A stretch of 60,966 bases of DNA from an uncultured Flavobacteriales bacterium (GTDB lineage: Bacteria > Bacteroidota > Bacteroidia > Flavobacteriales_E > Vicingaceae). Below, piece by piece: positions 9,048 to 18,489 of the stretch. The notes under the pieces were generated by a model that worked only from the letters and a program-made list of their open reading frames with translations, was not told the origin of the DNA and did no database searches. The stretch is taken from positions 1 to 60,966 of the forward strand of contig CAJXMH010000017.1 in the NCBI GenBank assembly GCA_913056345.1, given 5' to 3'. The position numbers were made by a program, and so were the translations under genes. Position 1 is the stretch's first letter. The number at the start of each line of letters is the position of its first letter.

Positions 9048-9575
9048 ATGGCAAACGATAAAGTTTTATATGCGACATTCGACGATGACACCATTTTGCT
9101 AAATGATGCAAAGAGTCTCGTTTCGAAAGGAGTTTACATCCGCGATGTGTTTTCTCCGTTTCCTATCCATGGTATTGACCCTGTTATTGGAATTAAGCAG
9201 ACCCGTTTAGCAATTTGCGCCTTTATATATGGCTTAATTGGTTTAACACTTGCCCTTGCAGGAATGTATTATTTCATGATCGTGGATTGGCCTATGAATA
9301 TCGGTGGAAAGCCAAATGATTTCTTTTACCAAAATATTCCGGCCTTTGTTCCAATCACCTTTGAATTTACGGTGCTATTGGCAGCGCACGGAATGGCTTT
9401 GACCTTTTTTATTAGAAACTGGACGCTGCCTGGAATCAAAGCAAGGAATCCATACCCTTACACTACTGATGATAAATTTGTGATGGAGATTCATCCGGCT
9501 GACAGCCAAATGTCTGAAGAAGAGGTAAAGGAATTACTAGATCAAACCGGAACGATTAAAGTAGAAGCAAGATAA
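9048..9575 (+). CDS. actD: Alternative complex III subunit ActD (DUF3341)
   Basis: A 175-aa protein of the DUF3341 family. It has a soluble N-terminal part of about 60 residues (YATFDDDTILLNDAK onward) and two membrane helices, roughly LAICAFIYGLIGLTLALAGMY and FVPITFEFTVLLAAHGMALTF, then a charged C-terminal tail. ActD packs against ActC in the complex and binds no cofactor. No other role is known, so the call rests on family similarity and its fixed place between actC and actE. Confidence 0.93.
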   Translation: MANDKVLYATFDDDTILLNDAKSLVSKGVYIRDVFSPFPIHGIDPVIGIKQTRLAICAFIYGLIGLTLALAGMYYFMIVDWPMNIGGKPNDFFYQNIPAFVPITFEFTVLLAAHGMALTFFIRNWTLPGIKARNPYPYTTDDKFVMEIHPADSQMSEEEVKELLDQTGTIKVEAR

Positions 9576-9585
9576 TTTGGACAAT

Positions 9586-10254
9586 ATGAAGAGTATGAAA
9601 AAAACATTCAATTATAGTTTTGCCATCACCGTGGGTTTGGTTTTTACCATGTTCTCATGTGATGATCCAAACAGTCCCGGAGTTGAATACATGCCTGACA
9701 TGTATCGCTCTCCTGCAATTGAGGTTTATGTGGATTATGAATTTCCTGATTCCTCTACTGCTAGATTAACCCCTGAACATGCTATTCCGAGAGGATATAA
9801 ACCTTATCCCTATCCAAATTCCACTGAGGGTTTTGAATTGGCTGGTGAAAATCTATCTAACCCGCTGCATCTAACTGAAAAGACAATCAAGGAAGGAAAG
9901 GCGCTTTATAATTCATTTTGCGCGCACTGCCACGGTAAGAAAGGGAAAGGAAAAGGCTCTATCCAGAACGCTATTTACGGTGCTGTTCCTTCTTACAGTG
10001 ATACCCTACCAAATAGAAGAGGAAATCGTTCTATGAAAGAATTAAAGGAAGGGCATATTTATCAAGCCATCATGTATGGGTTAAATGCAATGGGTCCACA
10101 CTCTAGCCTAATTAGGGAAAGGGATAGATGGAAAATTGTAGCTTACGTACAGACTCTTCAGGGTAAAGATCCTTTAGATATGCAGCAAGATAAAATGCAA
10201 GAGACTAAAGAAGAAAATGAAGATAGCAACGAAGAAGTGGCTAAATTAAATTAG
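9586..10254 (+). CDS. actE: Alternative complex III subunit ActE (monoheme cytochrome c lipoprotein)
   Basis: A 222-aa exported cytochrome c. From the ATG at 9586 it has a signal sequence with a lipobox-like MFSC (Cys25), so it is probably a lipid-anchored electron carrier. A TTG at 9577 would add three residues, and an ATG at 9595 would remove three. One heme site, CAHCH, is at 112-116, followed by a lysine-rich KKGKGKG stretch and a later Met (NAMGPH) that could be the axial ligand. In the complex ActE carries electrons from ActA toward the terminal oxidase. The C-terminus is an acidic, disordered-looking tail. Confidence 0.92.
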   Translation: MKSMKKTFNYSFAITVGLVFTMFSCDDPNSPGVEYMPDMYRSPAIEVYVDYEFPDSSTARLTPEHAIPRGYKPYPYPNSTEGFELAGENLSNPLHLTEKTIKEGKALYNSFCAHCHGKKGKGKGSIQNAIYGAVPSYSDTLPNRRGNRSMKELKEGHIYQAIMYGLNAMGPHSSLIRERDRWKIVAYVQTLQGKDPLDMQQDKMQETKEENEDSNEEVAKLN

Positions 10255-10273
10255 GAATAATAACTGTATACCG

Positions 10274-11464
10274 ATGAATTTTACTTTCACCAAAAATGCA
10301 CGTATAACTTTCGCAGTTCTAATGCTCATAGGCGTTATAGCTGGGGTATATGGCTTCATGACAGACGATACTGCTCACCATAATCGATTTTGGGCTAATT
10401 TATTGATCAATGGCTTCTTTTATTTTGCGATTAGTTTAGGAGCGTTATTTTTCTTGGCTCTGCAATATGCAACTGAGGCTAGTTATATGGTAGTACTCAA
10501 AAGAGTCATGGAAGGAATATCCCAATATATCTATGTTGGTGGCGCTGTTTTGATTCTTGTTTTCTTAGCAGGGACATTACATTGGCATCATATCTACCAT
10601 TGGATGGATCCTGAGGTATATGATCCTACTTCAGAGCATTATGATAAGATAATTGCCGGCAAAGCTGCCTATTTGAACCAACCTTTCTTTTGGATTAGAA
10701 CGATTGTTTACCTAGGAGTTTGGATGTTTTTCGCCCGCCTATTTAGAAAACGTTCTCTTTTGGAAGATCAGCAAGGAGGAACGAAAATCCACTTTAAGAA
10801 TATGGGTATGGCTGCAATTTTCCTCGTATTTTTTGCAGTAACATCCTCTACTGCTTCTTGGGATTGGATCATGTCGATAGACACGCACTGGTTTAGTACC
10901 TTATTTGGTTGGTACGTATTCTCAGGTATGTGGGTAAGTTTCATGATTGTTCTAGTACTGCTTACAATTTGGCTTAAAGGAAAAGGGCACTTGCCTCAGG
11001 TTAACCAAAGTCACATTCACGATGCAGGAAAATGGATGTTTGCAATCAGCTTTTTATGGACTTACCTGTGGTTCTCTCAGTTTATGCTGATCTGGTACTC
11101 AAATATCCCAGAAGAGGTGACCTATTACATTACAAGAATAGAAGAATTTAAATGGTTGTTCTTCGGTGTTTTCTTCACAAACTTTTTATTTCCAATGGTT
11201 ATCTTAATGTCAAGAGATGCGAAGCGACAAATTGGCTATTTGATTACAGTGGGTGTAATTATTTTTATTGGACATTGGTTAGATGTGTATTTAATGATTG
11301 TACCCGGAAGTGTTGGTCACCTTCACTTTGGATTTATGGAAATTGGAATGTTCTTAGGATTTCTTGGCTTGTTCTTATATACGGTGTTTAACGCCTTTTC
11401 AAAAGCGCCATTGGTGGTTGAAAACCATCCATTCCTAGAAGAGAGTGAACATTTACATATTTAA
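10274..11464 (+). CDS. actF: Alternative complex III subunit ActF (membrane quinol:cytochrome c oxidoreductase subunit)
   Basis: A 396-aa membrane protein with about ten helices, related to ActC/NrfD. Features include the His-rich loop TLHWHHIYHWMDPEVYDP, the TASWDWIMSIDTHWFSTLFGWY segment and the C-terminal GSVGHLHFGFMEIG. ActF completes the membrane arm of alternative complex III beside ActC and is not thought to carry hemes. It sits 19 bases after actE and 28 before coxB, which couples the complex to its terminal oxidase at the operon level. Confidence 0.94.
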   Translation: MNFTFTKNARITFAVLMLIGVIAGVYGFMTDDTAHHNRFWANLLINGFFYFAISLGALFFLALQYATEASYMVVLKRVMEGISQYIYVGGAVLILVFLAGTLHWHHIYHWMDPEVYDPTSEHYDKIIAGKAAYLNQPFFWIRTIVYLGVWMFFARLFRKRSLLEDQQGGTKIHFKNMGMAAIFLVFFAVTSSTASWDWIMSIDTHWFSTLFGWYVFSGMWVSFMIVLVLLTIWLKGKGHLPQVNQSHIHDAGKWMFAISFLWTYLWFSQFMLIWYSNIPEEVTYYITRIEEFKWLFFGVFFTNFLFPMVILMSRDAKRQIGYLITVGVIIFIGHWLDVYLMIVPGSVGHLHFGFMEIGMFLGFLGLFLYTVFNAFSKAPLVVENHPFLEESEHLHI

Positions 11465-11492
11465 AGACTTATAAAAGAAAAAACGTATTAGC

Positions 11493-12545
11493 ATGATGAA
11501 TTTGTTAATTATAGCGGCGATAGTGCTTGGAATCATTGCTTTATCCAAAGTGGTTAAAGTTCTTGAAAAGGCAAGCACTGTTAGAGGAGAAAACACTTAC
11601 ACGCCAACGGATAAAGAGAATAAAACGCAGGCACTTTTAATGCCAATCTTTCTCTTGGTTTATTTCGCCTTTATTGCTTGGCAGTTAGTGGCTTGGGGTG
11701 ACCGTATGCTTCCTATGGCTGCTTCAGAACATGGGATAGTGATTGATAAGCTAATGGATACTACTTGGATCATCATCACGCCTGTTTTCATTGTAACTCA
11801 TATCCTTTTATTCTATTTCGCTTGGAAATATGCCTATGACAAAAACCGCAAAGCACAATTTTTTGCGCATAGCAACAAATTGGAAATGCTTTGGACCGCT
11901 ATTCCCGCTTTAGTGCTTTTGATATTAATCCTTTACGGGCTTAGTATTTGGAATGATACCATGGAGCCTCTAACAGCAGAAGATGAACCAGTAGAAATTG
12001 AGCTTTACGCGAGACAATTTGACTGGACTGCTCGCTATCCTGGGGAAGATGGGAAGTTTGGCACAGCAGACGTGAGACTAATTGAAGGAATAAACATGCT
12101 AGGGCTTGATTCTACGGATGAAAATGCCTGGGATGACAAATACGTAAAAGCAGAATTTGTTATACCCGTAAATAGACCGGTACAGTTTTATTTCAGAGCA
12201 CAAGATGTAATTCATAGTGCATTTATGCCACACTTTAGGGCGCAAATGAACTGTGTACCTGGAATGACAACACGTTTCAATTTTGTTCCAACCATGACTA
12301 CTGCAGAAATGCAAGAACACTTGGGAGATCCCGAATTTCATTATCAGCTACTTTGCAATAAAATTTGCGGCGCTGCCCATTACAATATGGGAATGGAAAT
12401 TAAGGTAGTGTCTGAAGAGGAATATATCGCATGGTTAGCAGAACAAAACGAGTTTTTAAAAGTTGAAGGTAATACTAATACAACTGCACAGACTGAAAGT
12501 AATTCACAACCAAGCCAAGGGGCGGAAGAGGTTTCGTCTTTATAA
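11493..12545 (+). CDS. coxB: Cytochrome c oxidase subunit II
   Basis: A 350-aa subunit carrying the binuclear CuA centre, which receives electrons from cytochrome c. Four hydrophobic segments precede the periplasmic cupredoxin domain, at about residues 3-20, 48-68, 91-112 and 134-152. The two extra N-terminal helices are common in Bacteroidota. CuA ligands are visible as C288 and C292 (CNKIC), H296, M299, and an upstream His in DVIHSAFMPH. The C-terminus is a Ser/Gln/Glu-rich tail. It starts at ATG 11493; a second ATG directly follows. Confidence 0.96.
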   Translation: MMNLLIIAAIVLGIIALSKVVKVLEKASTVRGENTYTPTDKENKTQALLMPIFLLVYFAFIAWQLVAWGDRMLPMAASEHGIVIDKLMDTTWIIITPVFIVTHILLFYFAWKYAYDKNRKAQFFAHSNKLEMLWTAIPALVLLILILYGLSIWNDTMEPLTAEDEPVEIELYARQFDWTARYPGEDGKFGTADVRLIEGINMLGLDSTDENAWDDKYVKAEFVIPVNRPVQFYFRAQDVIHSAFMPHFRAQMNCVPGMTTRFNFVPTMTTAEMQEHLGDPEFHYQLLCNKICGAAHYNMGMEIKVVSEEEYIAWLAEQNEFLKVEGNTNTTAQTESNSQPSQGAEEVSSL

Positions 12546-12573
12546 TTAAGTGATTATTAAAAAAGATTAGATA

Positions 12574-14337
12574 ATGTCAGCAACAGCACATCATCAGGAC
12601 AACGACTTTTTGTTCAAGTACATTTTTAGTACCGATCATAAAATGATCGCAAAGCAATTCTTTTTAACAGGTTCATTTATGGGACTGATAGGAATGCTTA
12701 TGTCATCCATTTTTAGGCTTCAATTAGGTTATCCAGGAGAAAGTTTTCCTTTCCTAGAATCGTTTATGGGCGGATGGGCTCCAGATGGTGTTTTGTCACC
12801 TGATAAGTATTTGGCCTTGGTAACACTTCATGGAACCATAATGGTTTTCTTCCTCTTAACTGCAGGTTTGAGTGGTACCTTTAGTAATTTGCTTATTCCA
12901 TTGCAGCTTGGAGCTCGAGATATGGCTTCTGGTTTCATGAATATGCTGTCATATTGGTTCTTCTTCTTATCAAGCTGTGTAATGATTGCTTCAATTTTTG
13001 TTGAAGGTGGACCTGCATCAGGTGGTTGGACGATTTATCCACCACTAAGTGCTTTACCTGAAGCAGTCCCTGGCTCAGGAATGGGTATGACTCTATGGAT
13101 CATTTCTATGGCATTATTCATTGTATCATCACTCTTAGGAAGTTTGAACTACATTGTTACAATTTTAAATCTTAGAACGAAAGGGATGACGATGACAAGA
13201 ATGCCGCTTACTATTTGGGCCTTCCTTGTAACAGCAATTTTAGGTGTTCTCTCTTTCCCTGTTCTATTCTCAGCGGTATTGTTATTATTCTTTGATAGAA
13301 GTTTTGGAACAAGTTTTTACTTGTCTGATATTTACATCGCAGGTCAGGCTTTAGAAGTAGAAGGTGGAAGCCCTATTTTATATGAGCACTTATTCTGGTT
13401 TTTAGGACACCCTGAGGTTTACATTATCTTATTACCGGCACTTGGTATTACTTCTGAGGTTGTAGCAACTAATGCAAGAAAGCCAATCTTTGGTTATCGA
13501 GCAATGATTGGATCAATTCTGGCAATTGGGTTTATCTCATTCCTCGTTTGGGGGCACCACATGTTCATTACAGGAATGAACCCTTTCCTTGGAGCGGTAT
13601 TTACCTTCACAACATTACTTGTTGCAATTCCGTCAGCGGTTAAGGTATTTAACTATCTGACCACTCTGTGGAAAGGTAACATTCGGTTCACACCTGCCAT
13701 GCTTTTTGCAATCGGTCTTGTATCTACTTTTATTACCGGTGGCTTAACAGGTATCATTCTCGGTGACTCAGCATTAGACATTAATGTTCACGATACCTAT
13801 TTTGTGGTTGGTCACTTCCACATTGTAATGGGCCTTTCAGGTACTTTCGGTATGATTTCTGGTATTTACCATTGGTTCCCCAAAATGTACGGTCGGGTAA
13901 TGAACAAGAGTTTAGGATACATACACTTTTGGGCAACAATAGTCACAGCATATGGTATATTTTTCCCTATGCACTTCCTTGGGCTTGCCGGTGTGCCTAG
14001 GAGGTATTACGCTAATACTGAGTTTCCGATGTTCAATGAAATGTATGACATAAACGAATTGATTACGGTTTTTGCTATAATAGCAGTAGCTTCTCAAGGG
14101 ATTTTTATATTCAATATTTTCTACAGTATGTTTAAAGGGCAGAAGTCTCCACAAAACCCATGGGAATCTACAACCCTTGAGTGGACTACCCCTGTTGAGC
14201 ATATCCATGGTAACTGGCCTGGAGAACTTCCCGAAGTTCATAGATGGGCTTATGATTACAGTAAGCCAAACATTGAGGAGGATTTCGTACCTCAAACTGT
14301 ACCGCTTAGAGAAGGTGAGGAAGACGAAAATCACTAG
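12574..14337 (+). CDS. coxA: Cytochrome c oxidase subunit I (aa3 type)
   Basis: A 587-aa catalytic subunit with at least 12 membrane helices that reduces oxygen to water and pumps protons. The active-site motif GHPEVYI holds the CuB His, the channel Glu and the cross-linked Tyr, which marks an A1-type oxidase. VWGHHMF supplies two CuB His, and HDTYFVVGHFHIVMG supplies heme a and a3 ligands. It is the last gene of the act/cox run and is followed by a strong terminator. Subunits III and IV are not in this window. Confidence 0.97.
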   Translation: MSATAHHQDNDFLFKYIFSTDHKMIAKQFFLTGSFMGLIGMLMSSIFRLQLGYPGESFPFLESFMGGWAPDGVLSPDKYLALVTLHGTIMVFFLLTAGLSGTFSNLLIPLQLGARDMASGFMNMLSYWFFFLSSCVMIASIFVEGGPASGGWTIYPPLSALPEAVPGSGMGMTLWIISMALFIVSSLLGSLNYIVTILNLRTKGMTMTRMPLTIWAFLVTAILGVLSFPVLFSAVLLLFFDRSFGTSFYLSDIYIAGQALEVEGGSPILYEHLFWFLGHPEVYIILLPALGITSEVVATNARKPIFGYRAMIGSILAIGFISFLVWGHHMFITGMNPFLGAVFTFTTLLVAIPSAVKVFNYLTTLWKGNIRFTPAMLFAIGLVSTFITGGLTGIILGDSALDINVHDTYFVVGHFHIVMGLSGTFGMISGIYHWFPKMYGRVMNKSLGYIHFWATIVTAYGIFFPMHFLGLAGVPRRYYANTEFPMFNEMYDINELITVFAIIAVASQGIFIFNIFYSMFKGQKSPQNPWESTTLEWTTPVEHIHGNWPGELPEVHRWAYDYSKPNIEEDFVPQTVPLREGEEDENH

Positions 14338-14361
14338 TTTAGCTGATTTAAAATACAACTT

Positions 14362-14395
14362 AAAAATGTCCTTAATTTCGTTAAGGACATTTTTT
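14362..14395 (+). terminator. Rho-independent terminator of the act/cox operon
   Basis: A perfect 14-bp stem, AAAAATGTCCTTAA / TTAAGGACATTTTT, with the 5-base loop TTTCG and a run of six T. It begins 24 bases after the coxA stop. Its position also shows that the next gene must start after it, at ATG 14396. Confidence 0.9.
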
Positions 14396-15019
14396 ATGGT
14401 ACGTATTCTAATCCTATTTATCAGCGGCATCCTTCTAGCCTCTAATTCTAGTGCCCAAACCTTCGAAGAGGAAATTAAAAAGTCTATGCTTTCTAAGCCT
14501 AGGTTTGAATTTAAGTTTGATGGTCGGAACTCTTTCATCAGTCAGAGCGGAGTGCGTTTTTTTGGTCTCAAAGCGGGCCTACAATTTGATGGTAATGTGA
14601 GCATAGGAATGGGGTATAATTTTTTGTGGTCTGATCTTAGAGCGGATGTTTCTCATAATAGCAGACTGCTTAGTTCTGAACTGGTATTTCGATATTTTTC
14701 CCCTTATGTAGACTATGTATTTTATAGAGATAGCCGCTGGCAATTATCTATACCTGTCCAAATCGGTTTAGGAGAGTCTTTTTACCGGCCCCTAGATGAC
14801 GAAATCAATAAAAGGTTAAATCGAGGCTTTGTGGCATCTTATGAACCTGCCATAGCCTTTGAATACCGTTTTCTTAAGTATTTTGGAATAGGCATGGGGG
14901 TTGGTTATAGATTAATGATCGTTCCTAACAGAAGGGTAGAGGAACAATTTACCTCACCTGTCTATATATTTAAGTTAAAGGTATATTTTGAACGATTGGT
15001 AGATGATTATATAGAGTAG
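14396..15019 (+). CDS. Small predicted outer-membrane beta-barrel protein
   Basis: A 207-aa exported protein of unknown function. The start is ATG 14396, directly after the coxA terminator. The frame is open further upstream, but that would put the terminator and the end of coxA inside the gene. A signal peptide (MVRILILFISGILLASNSSAQ) is followed by alternating polar and hydrophobic strands with aromatic girdle residues, such as ISIGMGYNFLW-like and YFGIGMGVGYRLM segments, as in 8-10-stranded porin-like barrels. It is 24 bases from ruvB but has no functional link to it. The family is not recognised. Confidence 0.65.
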   Translation: MVRILILFISGILLASNSSAQTFEEEIKKSMLSKPRFEFKFDGRNSFISQSGVRFFGLKAGLQFDGNVSIGMGYNFLWSDLRADVSHNSRLLSSELVFRYFSPYVDYVFYRDSRWQLSIPVQIGLGESFYRPLDDEINKRLNRGFVASYEPAIAFEYRFLKYFGIGMGVGYRLMIVPNRRVEEQFTSPVYIFKLKVYFERLVDDYIE

Positions 15020-15042
15020 AATTTAACTAGCTTTGACTTGCA

Positions 15043-16071
15043 ATGCTAAATGATGAATTAAATCCGGAAAGGGAACCGAGCTCTGAGGATAAAGAGTTTG
15101 ACAAGGTATTACGACCTCTATCATTCGCTGACTTTCAAGGGCAGGATAAGGTTGTAAGCAACCTAAAAATTTTTGTAGAAGCTGCCACGCAAAGAGCTGA
15201 GGCTTTAGATCATGTTTTACTACATGGACCGCCTGGTTTAGGAAAAACAACTCTAGCTAATATTATAGCCCAAGAACTTGGTGTTGGTTTTCGTTTAACG
15301 TCTGGACCTGTTTTAGAAAAGCCAGCTGACTTAGCTGGACTCTTAACAAATTTAGACGAGGGAGATGTCCTATTTATTGATGAAATTCATCGTTTAAGTC
15401 CTGTAGTAGAAGAATATCTCTATTCTGCTATGGAAGACTATAAGATTGATATCATGATCGATTCAGGTCCAAATGCTCGTTCTGTTCAAATCAATCTAAA
15501 CCCTTTTACACTTATTGGGGCTACCACTCGAGCAGGACTGCTTACTGCTCCCTTAAGGGCGCGATTTGGAATAAACTCTCGATTAGAATACTATGATCGT
15601 GATCTTTTAGCAAGTATAGTAGTTCGCTCGGCAGGGATCTTAAATGTAGAGATTGAAGACAATGCAGCCTACGAGATAGCAGGAAGAAGCAGGGGAACCC
15701 CTAGAATTGTGAATGCATTGCTCAGAAGAGTGAGGGATTTTGCCCAAATTAAAGGGGATGGAACCATTGAACTCAAGATCACCAATCTGGCTTTAGAGGC
15801 TCTTAACGTTGATCAACATGGTTTAGATGAAATGGATAATCGAATCCTGATCACCATTATTGATAAATTCAAAGGCGGACCCGTTGGCTTAAATACTATT
15901 GCTACCGCAGTGGGAGAGCAAGCAGGCACCATTGAGGAGGTTTATGAACCTTTTTTAATCAAGGAGGGCTTTTTGAATCGCACTCCAAGGGGAAGAGAAG
16001 CTACAGAAATGGCCTATAAACACCTTGGTAGAAATCGCTTTCCAAAAGACGGAACTTTATTTAATGACTAA
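15043..16071 (+). CDS. ruvB: Holliday junction branch-migration helicase RuvB
   Basis: A 342-aa AAA+ motor that, with RuvA, drives branch migration of Holliday junctions. Walker A GPPGLGKT is at 62-69 and Walker B with DEIH at 113-116. Sensor motif GATTRAG, arginine-finger region APLRARFG and the C-terminal winged helix ([20 protein letters not shown]) are all present. The length is normal. ruvA is about 10 kb away, so the two are not in one operon. The end overlaps queG by 8 bases. Confidence 0.97.
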   Translation: MLNDELNPEREPSSEDKEFDKVLRPLSFADFQGQDKVVSNLKIFVEAATQRAEALDHVLLHGPPGLGKTTLANIIAQELGVGFRLTSGPVLEKPADLAGLLTNLDEGDVLFIDEIHRLSPVVEEYLYSAMEDYKIDIMIDSGPNARSVQINLNPFTLIGATTRAGLLTAPLRARFGINSRLEYYDRDLLASIVVRSAGILNVEIEDNAAYEIAGRSRGTPRIVNALLRRVRDFAQIKGDGTIELKITNLALEALNVDQHGLDEMDNRILITIIDKFKGGPVGLNTIATAVGEQAGTIEEVYEPFLIKEGFLNRTPRGREATEMAYKHLGRNRFPKDGTLFND

Positions 16072-16996
16072 TTCAAAGAAGTTCCAATTAACAGAGAAGC
16101 TAAAAAACAAAGCTTTTGAATTGGGTTTTGATTTCGTTGGGATTTCTGAAGCAAAGCGCTTAGATGCAGATGCTGAAAGATTGGAAAGGTGGTTAGATGT
16201 TGGGATGCATGCTGAGATGGCCTACATGGCAAATAATTTTGAGAAAAGAGTAGATCCAAGAAAGCTAGTTGAAGGCACTAAATCAGTGGTATCAGTTCTT
16301 TATAATTACCATACTGAGAAAGAACAAGTAGACGGAGCTCCAAAAATTGCAAAGTATGCTTACGGCAAAGATTACCACTTTGTAATCAAGGAAAAGTTAA
16401 GAGAGTTGTTTGATTATGTTAAGAAAGAAGATTCCCAGACCGAGGGTCGGGTCTTTGTAGATTCAGCTCCAGTCCTGGATAGAGCTTGGGCACGTGAAAG
16501 TGGTTTAGGTTGGATCGGTAAGAATAGCATGTTGATCAACAAACAAAGAGGATCTGACTTTTTTATAGGGAGTATGCTACTCAATCTTGAGTTGATTTAT
16601 GATTCGCCTATTAAGGATTATTGCGGAAGCTGCACTAGGTGCATTGATAGTTGTCCAACTGACGCAATAACACCTGATCGAAGTATTGACTCGAATAGCT
16701 GTATTTCATACTTAACTATAGAACTTAAAAGCGATAAAATACCTGAGAAATTTGCCGACCAACTGAATGGTTGGGCATTTGGCTGCGACATTTGTCAGGA
16801 TGTTTGCCCTTGGAACCGTTTTGCCTTAGAAAATACTGAAGCTGAATTCGAACCCAAAGATGAGCTTTTGGCTATGACAAGGGATGAGTGGCATGAGCTT
16901 GATCAAGAAGGCTTCTCTAAGTTATTTAGCAAGTCTGCTGTTAAGCGTACTAAATTCAAAGGACTTAAACGAAACTTAGATGCACTTAAGAAATAG
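16064..16996 (+). CDS. queG: Epoxyqueuosine reductase QueG
   Basis: A 310-aa cobalamin and iron-sulfur enzyme that performs the last step of queuosine synthesis on tRNA. The start ATG at 16064 lies inside the ruvB end (8-base overlap); 13 more residues are open upstream but have no family support. Two ferredoxin-like groups are visible: C187, C190, C193, C197 ([12 protein letters not shown]) and C241, C244, C248 (CDICQDVCP), plus an isolated Cys in NSCISYL. It lacks the C-terminal HEAT-like extension of the longer E. coli enzyme, a common shorter form. Confidence 0.94.
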   Translation: MTNSKKFQLTEKLKNKAFELGFDFVGISEAKRLDADAERLERWLDVGMHAEMAYMANNFEKRVDPRKLVEGTKSVVSVLYNYHTEKEQVDGAPKIAKYAYGKDYHFVIKEKLRELFDYVKKEDSQTEGRVFVDSAPVLDRAWARESGLGWIGKNSMLINKQRGSDFFIGSMLLNLELIYDSPIKDYCGSCTRCIDSCPTDAITPDRSIDSNSCISYLTIELKSDKIPEKFADQLNGWAFGCDICQDVCPWNRFALENTEAEFEPKDELLAMTRDEWHELDQEGFSKLFSKSAVKRTKFKGLKRNLDALKK

Positions 16997-17174
16997 ATTC
17001 AAAAACTTCTTGAATAATGTCTTTATGCATATGACCAAATGTCGCAAGACACCAAGCTTTTAACATCAGACTTTCTTTAGGCTTAAGCCACCTTTTGGAT
17101 TTTAACAACTCTTTCTTAAACAACCTTCTATCAAAGCTCACACGAGTGAGCACTTTCTTACTTAATTCGTACAT
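16986..17174 (-). CDS. Conserved small protein of unknown function
   Basis: A 62-aa basic, soluble protein (MYELSKKVLTRVSFD...). It looks real rather than a shadow. It fills the whole interval after queG, has a sensible amino-acid composition, and resembles short Flavobacteria proteins I recall with the pattern SKKVL..VSFD..LF.KEL.KS..WL. The 3' end overlaps queG's end by 11 bases (convergent). It has no cysteine pair, membrane segment or DNA-binding motif that I can identify. It may be co-transcribed with nothing, as ubiX downstream is 84 bases away on the same strand's upstream side. Confidence 0.6.
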   Translation of the reverse strand: MYELSKKVLTRVSFDRRLFKKELLKSKRWLKPKESLMLKAWCLATFGHMHKDIIQEVFESIS

Positions 17175-17258
17175 GGTCTGTTTTAAATTGAGACCTCAAA
17201 TTACAAAAAAATGTCCAAACAGAAACCTTAAAAAAGCATATAAAATAAAAGGAAATTG

Positions 17259-17825
17259 TTAATTATTTTCTCCCCATCGATAGCTTTCGCTTTTTAATCC
17301 GATTAAATCGACTATTCGACTTACTACCGTTTGAGCAAGTTCTTCAATGTTGCTTGGGTTAGAATAGTAGGAAGGACTAGCAGGACAGATGATTCCGCCG
17401 GCTTCTGTCACCGCTTTCATATTGTTAATATGGATAAGGCTTAAGGGTGTTTCTCGAGCAACAAGGATTAGTTTTCTCCTTTCCTTTAGGATCACATCAG
17501 CGGCTCTGCTTGTTAGATCATTAGAAACTCCGCTAGCGATGCGTGCCATAGTGCCCATAGAACATGGAACTACAACCATTTTGTTGTACATAGCAGAACC
17601 CGAGGCAAAAGGCGCATTGAAGTCTTGTTTGCCATAAAAAGTAAAAGGATACTTTTCATAGTCAGTATTACCCAATTCGGTTTTCCAAACATACTTGGCG
17701 TTATCCGACATCACCACTCCAACCGCTTCGATCTGATCATGCATTTTTTCTAGCTGGTCAAGTAATAGCTTGGCATAAATAGAACCCGAAGCTCCAGTTA
17801 CTGCCACCACGATCTTATGTTTCAT
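17259..17825 (-). CDS. ubiX: Flavin prenyltransferase UbiX
   Basis: A 188-aa flavoprotein that attaches a dimethylallyl group to FMN to make prenyl-FMN, the cofactor of UbiD-type decarboxylases. Motifs: N-terminal flavin loop AVTGASGSIYAKLL, PCSMGTMARIASGVSNDL, and the RETPLSLIHINNM region near the prenyl site. No UbiD is in the window. Its ATG overlaps the stop of the upstream barrel gene (TAATG), so the two are translationally coupled. Confidence 0.95.
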   Translation of the reverse strand: MKHKIVVAVTGASGSIYAKLLLDQLEKMHDQIEAVGVVMSDNAKYVWKTELGNTDYEKYPFTFYGKQDFNAPFASGSAMYNKMVVVPCSMGTMARIASGVSNDLTSRAADVILKERRKLILVARETPLSLIHINNMKAVTEAGGIICPASPSYYSNPSNIEELAQTVVSRIVDLIGLKSESYRWGENN

Positions 17826-18454
17826 TATTTGTTCCCTCCGATAAATTCATAACGCAACGTAAAGCTTACGTATTGGTGTAACATGCCTGCATCAAAGATC
17901 CAAGAGGCACCGCTATCGTGATCTCTAACAGGTAAAACGGACATGTTATAACGCCAATTCATGATTATGTTTTCTGTGAAATTAAAGTTCAAACCTAACA
18001 ACGCTCCAAGATCATAAGTTCTAAATGTATTGAGCTCAGCAGGTATTTCAAATGGCCCATCCTGGTTTTCAAGATACTGGTCTACTAACTGACCGTAGTA
18101 CATACCGCCTTCAAAAGTAAAGCGGTTGTTTTTGTACCTAGCCATGATGGGAACCTCTACGTAATTCAAACGCATTAAGAAAAAGTCAGTGTCTCCTTGC
18201 TCTGTATCAGGGTTTTCTCTGCTCCCTTTTTGGCTGTAATTAATCTCAAATTGGAGGTTTATTTTTTGAGAGACATCTATATCCGAATAAACACCGACAA
18301 TTAAGCCCGCTTTGTTGAACCCACCATAACCATCGCCACTTACTTGAGAGGCATTAACCCCTGCCAAAATACCGGCATTAAAACTTTGCGTCTTGCCTAA
18401 AAAACAAATACTAAACAGAAAGAGGAAGAATAATATTTTTAATGAAGGGTTCAT
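17825..18454 (-). CDS. PorT-family-like outer-membrane beta-barrel protein
   Basis: A 209-aa exported protein with a signal peptide (MNPSLKILFFLFLFSICFLG...) and the architecture of OMP_b-brl_2/PorT-type barrels. It opens with AGILAGVNASQVSGDGYGGFNKAG, a typical first hairpin, followed by strands such as LQFEINYSQKGSRE and a C-terminal strand ending in aromatic residues (YVSFTLRYEFIGG). Function unknown. I do not claim it is PorT of the type IX system, because this barrel family is very large. It is translationally coupled to ubiX, probably reflecting operon packing rather than a shared pathway. Confidence 0.75.
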   Translation of the reverse strand: MNPSLKILFFLFLFSICFLGKTQSFNAGILAGVNASQVSGDGYGGFNKAGLIVGVYSDIDVSQKINLQFEINYSQKGSRENPDTEQGDTDFFLMRLNYVEVPIMARYKNNRFTFEGGMYYGQLVDQYLENQDGPFEIPAELNTFRTYDLGALLGLNFNFTENIIMNWRYNMSVLPVRDHDSGASWIFDAGMLHQYVSFTLRYEFIGGNK

Positions 18455-18489
18455 TGCTGCTAAGATAACCCTAAGAGTTTAATACAGTT

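Noticed and set aside
14177-14395. An N-terminal extension of the small barrel gene overlapping coxA
   Set aside because: It would include the coxA terminator hairpin and place about 73 non-secretory residues before the signal peptide.
13912-14538. A 208-codon open frame on the minus strand across the end of coxA
   Set aside because: It is antisense to the conserved C-terminus of coxA and crosses its terminator; its composition is not protein-like and no domain is visible.
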